DNA of 64,000 nucleotides from Burhinus oedicnemus (Eukaryota > Chordata > Aves > Charadriiformes > Burhinidae). Below the pieces are notes generated by a model. The model did no database searches and was not told the DNA's origin. It saw only the letters and a list, made by a program, of their open reading frames with translations. The stretch covers positions 1 through 64,000 of the forward strand of contig VFFE01009182.1 in the NCBI GenBank assembly GCA_008921705.1, given 5' to 3'. This document shows, in pieces, positions 62,301 to 64,000 of this stretch. The first letter of the stretch is position 1. Each line of letters begins with the position of its first letter. The translations under genes were made by a program, and so were the position numbers.

Positions 62301-64000
62301 TTGAAAATAAGGCACAGTCAAAATGTTCTGGAGAGGTAAATGGTTGCTTCGTTCCCCACTGCTGACATCCTGCCTGGGGTGAACTTCCTCCATTCTGCAG
62401 TCAAAGGAGGGAGGTATCCCTGGGCCTCAAAATGGGGATGGTTTAGGCCGTATTATTCAGGGCACTTCTGAGACAGGGGAGAGACAAAGAGAGGGGAACA
62501 ATCCTCCCCTTTTACCTGAAACCTTTCTGCTTGCCCTCCTGCAGTGAATAATCTCCACAGCCATTATCACCCACCTCCCACTGGCTTTGCTGTGACGCTG
62601 GTCCAGGGACTCCTCAGCTGTTTAACCAACAAAGTCGAGCAAAGCAGAAACTGAAATAAAGGACCGTGACTAATTAAGATGTTATCTTGTGAGCACATTC
62701 AGATGAAAGTTCCTGGGAAGAGAATACAAAAATTCTAAGTAGCTGTAAAGTGGCTCTTTTCACCAACCTTAAAGCACAGTACCACATAATAACTCACAGC
62801 TGCACATATTTGATCATCATCTAGCATCAGCTCATGCATTATTTACATCCTTATTACTGGCAGTGGAGTTGGGCAGAAATGACGGTAATATCTGTTACAC
62901 CTGATGGGAGATTTCACATAGCTCACACTTGTTGCGGAGCACAGCCCCTTCGCTGGGAGATAAAAGCAGGGGAGGAGGAGGAGAAGAAGGTGCAAAAGCA
63001 ACTGAACTTCAAGAAACTAGAACCCTTTAGAAATCAGAAAAATGGAAAGGGGGAAGTATGTTTTGGAGTGTGAGGAGGCACTCAATGGATGGGAGAAAGA
63101 AAGAAAACTTGCTCACTTTATGCTGTGCAAATAGTAGGTGAAGAGTGGAGAGGCACAGGATCCTGCAGGACTAGCAACACATGAAGCAACTGCATGCTCT
63201 TGGAGAATGAGCTGAAGTCCTTGTTAGCAGTGGTCTTTCATTGACACTTAATGGCCTATGATAAAGGTAAGGGGTCAGGCAGGCTTCTTGATTACTAGCC
63301 CGGGTGGGGAGCTGCTCCCTGGCATGAAGACCTCTAATAGGCATAGAGGGCCCAGGTGTGCCCCTAAAAGAGGTGATGAGGCACACCACACCCTGTGGTG
63401 CTCAGACAGCCTCCTGCCATCAGGAGTCCCGTGATGGCTGTCATGAAGCTTGGTTGTGGAGGTGGCTGGTGGTGGCTTTTGCATGGATGATGCCGCATGG
63501 GTAAATAGACGGACATCTCCAATTACACCCCTGCAGAGCACCAGACAGCTGGTGGCAGCTGAAAACTTCCCATCCTTTCCAGTGAGGTCAAGAACAAAAC
63601 CATGAAAAGCTGCGTTTTCTGTGCCTGAAACCTGTTTTGGCTCCTGCAATGCTGTCTGTCCTGCAGGCAGCCTGGAACAGATTATTTCTGCTGTCTTAAG
63701 CCACTCCAAAGTCCTTGCTGGACAGCAGGGACAACCTCCCCAGACAGGCTGCCAGGCAGAATAGATTGGCTCTGCTGGTTCCTCATGGTTATCACCAAAA
63801 TGATATTCCAGGACCACATCCAGCTGCAGGCAGAAACAGGCAGGAAAATAACACGCAACCTCTCATATACCATCTGCTCCAGATACTGGAATCAAAACCC
63901 CTAAGCAGCGGCCCTTCAGTCAGCAATGTGACTAAACCCAGGTCGGCTGAAGCCAAATTCTCTATTGAAATAAGCAGACCTCCAAGACCTCCACTTCTCT
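59380..64000. other. Intergenic, nothing recognised
   Basis: No exon of RNF19A or any other gene can be supported. The GC content rises at 60.6-61.7 and 63.3-63.8 kb and produces longer chance open frames. Confidence 0.55.

Noticed and set aside
63275..63817. 180-codon minus-strand open frame
   Set aside because: It starts only at a GTG, sits in locally GC-richer DNA where such runs are not rare, and matches nothing known to me.
28026..64000. Search for RNF19A exons, expected downstream by synteny
   Set aside because: None of the RBR-domain cysteine patterns or N-terminal exons could be read in any frame, so the gene presumably lies beyond the window.
1..64000. tRNA genes, known microRNAs, CRISPR arrays, operons or viral genes
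   Set aside because: No cloverleaf with intact A and B boxes, no direct-repeat/spacer array, no recognised microRNA precursor and no endogenous viral gag/pol/env reading frame was seen. The only retroelement coding remnants are CR1.

Overview
The window is vertebrate, almost certainly avian, nuclear DNA. Genes are split into short exons with clean AG/GT borders, a large CpG island marks one promoter, and nearly all recognisable interspersed repeats are 5'-truncated CR1 LINE fragments, the dominant bird retroelement. No bacterial, phage or organellar features are present. The CR1 3' ends look more neoavian than galliform, but that is a weak impression.

Layout. Positions 1-7.4 kb hold the last six coding exons of SNX31 (sorting nexin 31) on the + strand, ending at a TGA at 7311 with a poly(A) signal 44 bases on. 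About 0.6 kb later a CpG island (about 7.94-8.86 kb) is the likely promoter and non-coding first exon of ANKRD46, also on +. A long 5' intron carrying several sense-oriented CR1 fragments leads to the three ANKRD46 coding exons (19629-19939, 21230-21388, 25939-26155). Joined, these give a complete 228-residue protein with ankyrin repeats and one C-terminal membrane anchor. A 3' UTR of about 1-2 kb follows, with two candidate poly(A) signals. The order and orientation SNX31 then ANKRD46 match human 8q22, where both genes also share a strand. RNF19A is expected further downstream, but none of its coding exons is visible here.

From about 28 kb to the end I see no recognised gene. This region holds CR1 fragments, including a long decayed ORF2 body at 52.87-54.89 kb, a recognisable MIR-type SINE relic at 36 kb, and several short ancient repeats. 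Four of these share one motif. There is also an isolated CpG-rich islet at 47.3 kb that could be a distal promoter, and an unexplained 214-codon open frame at 45.9 kb.

The two genes do not form an operon or pathway. SNX31 is an endosomal FERM-type sorting nexin, and ANKRD46 is a small membrane-anchored ankyrin protein of poorly known function. I found no convincing undescribed multi-gene system. The best leads are the 47.3 kb CpG islet, the four-copy ancient motif, the 45.9 kb open frame and an in-frame cryptic exon in SNX31.
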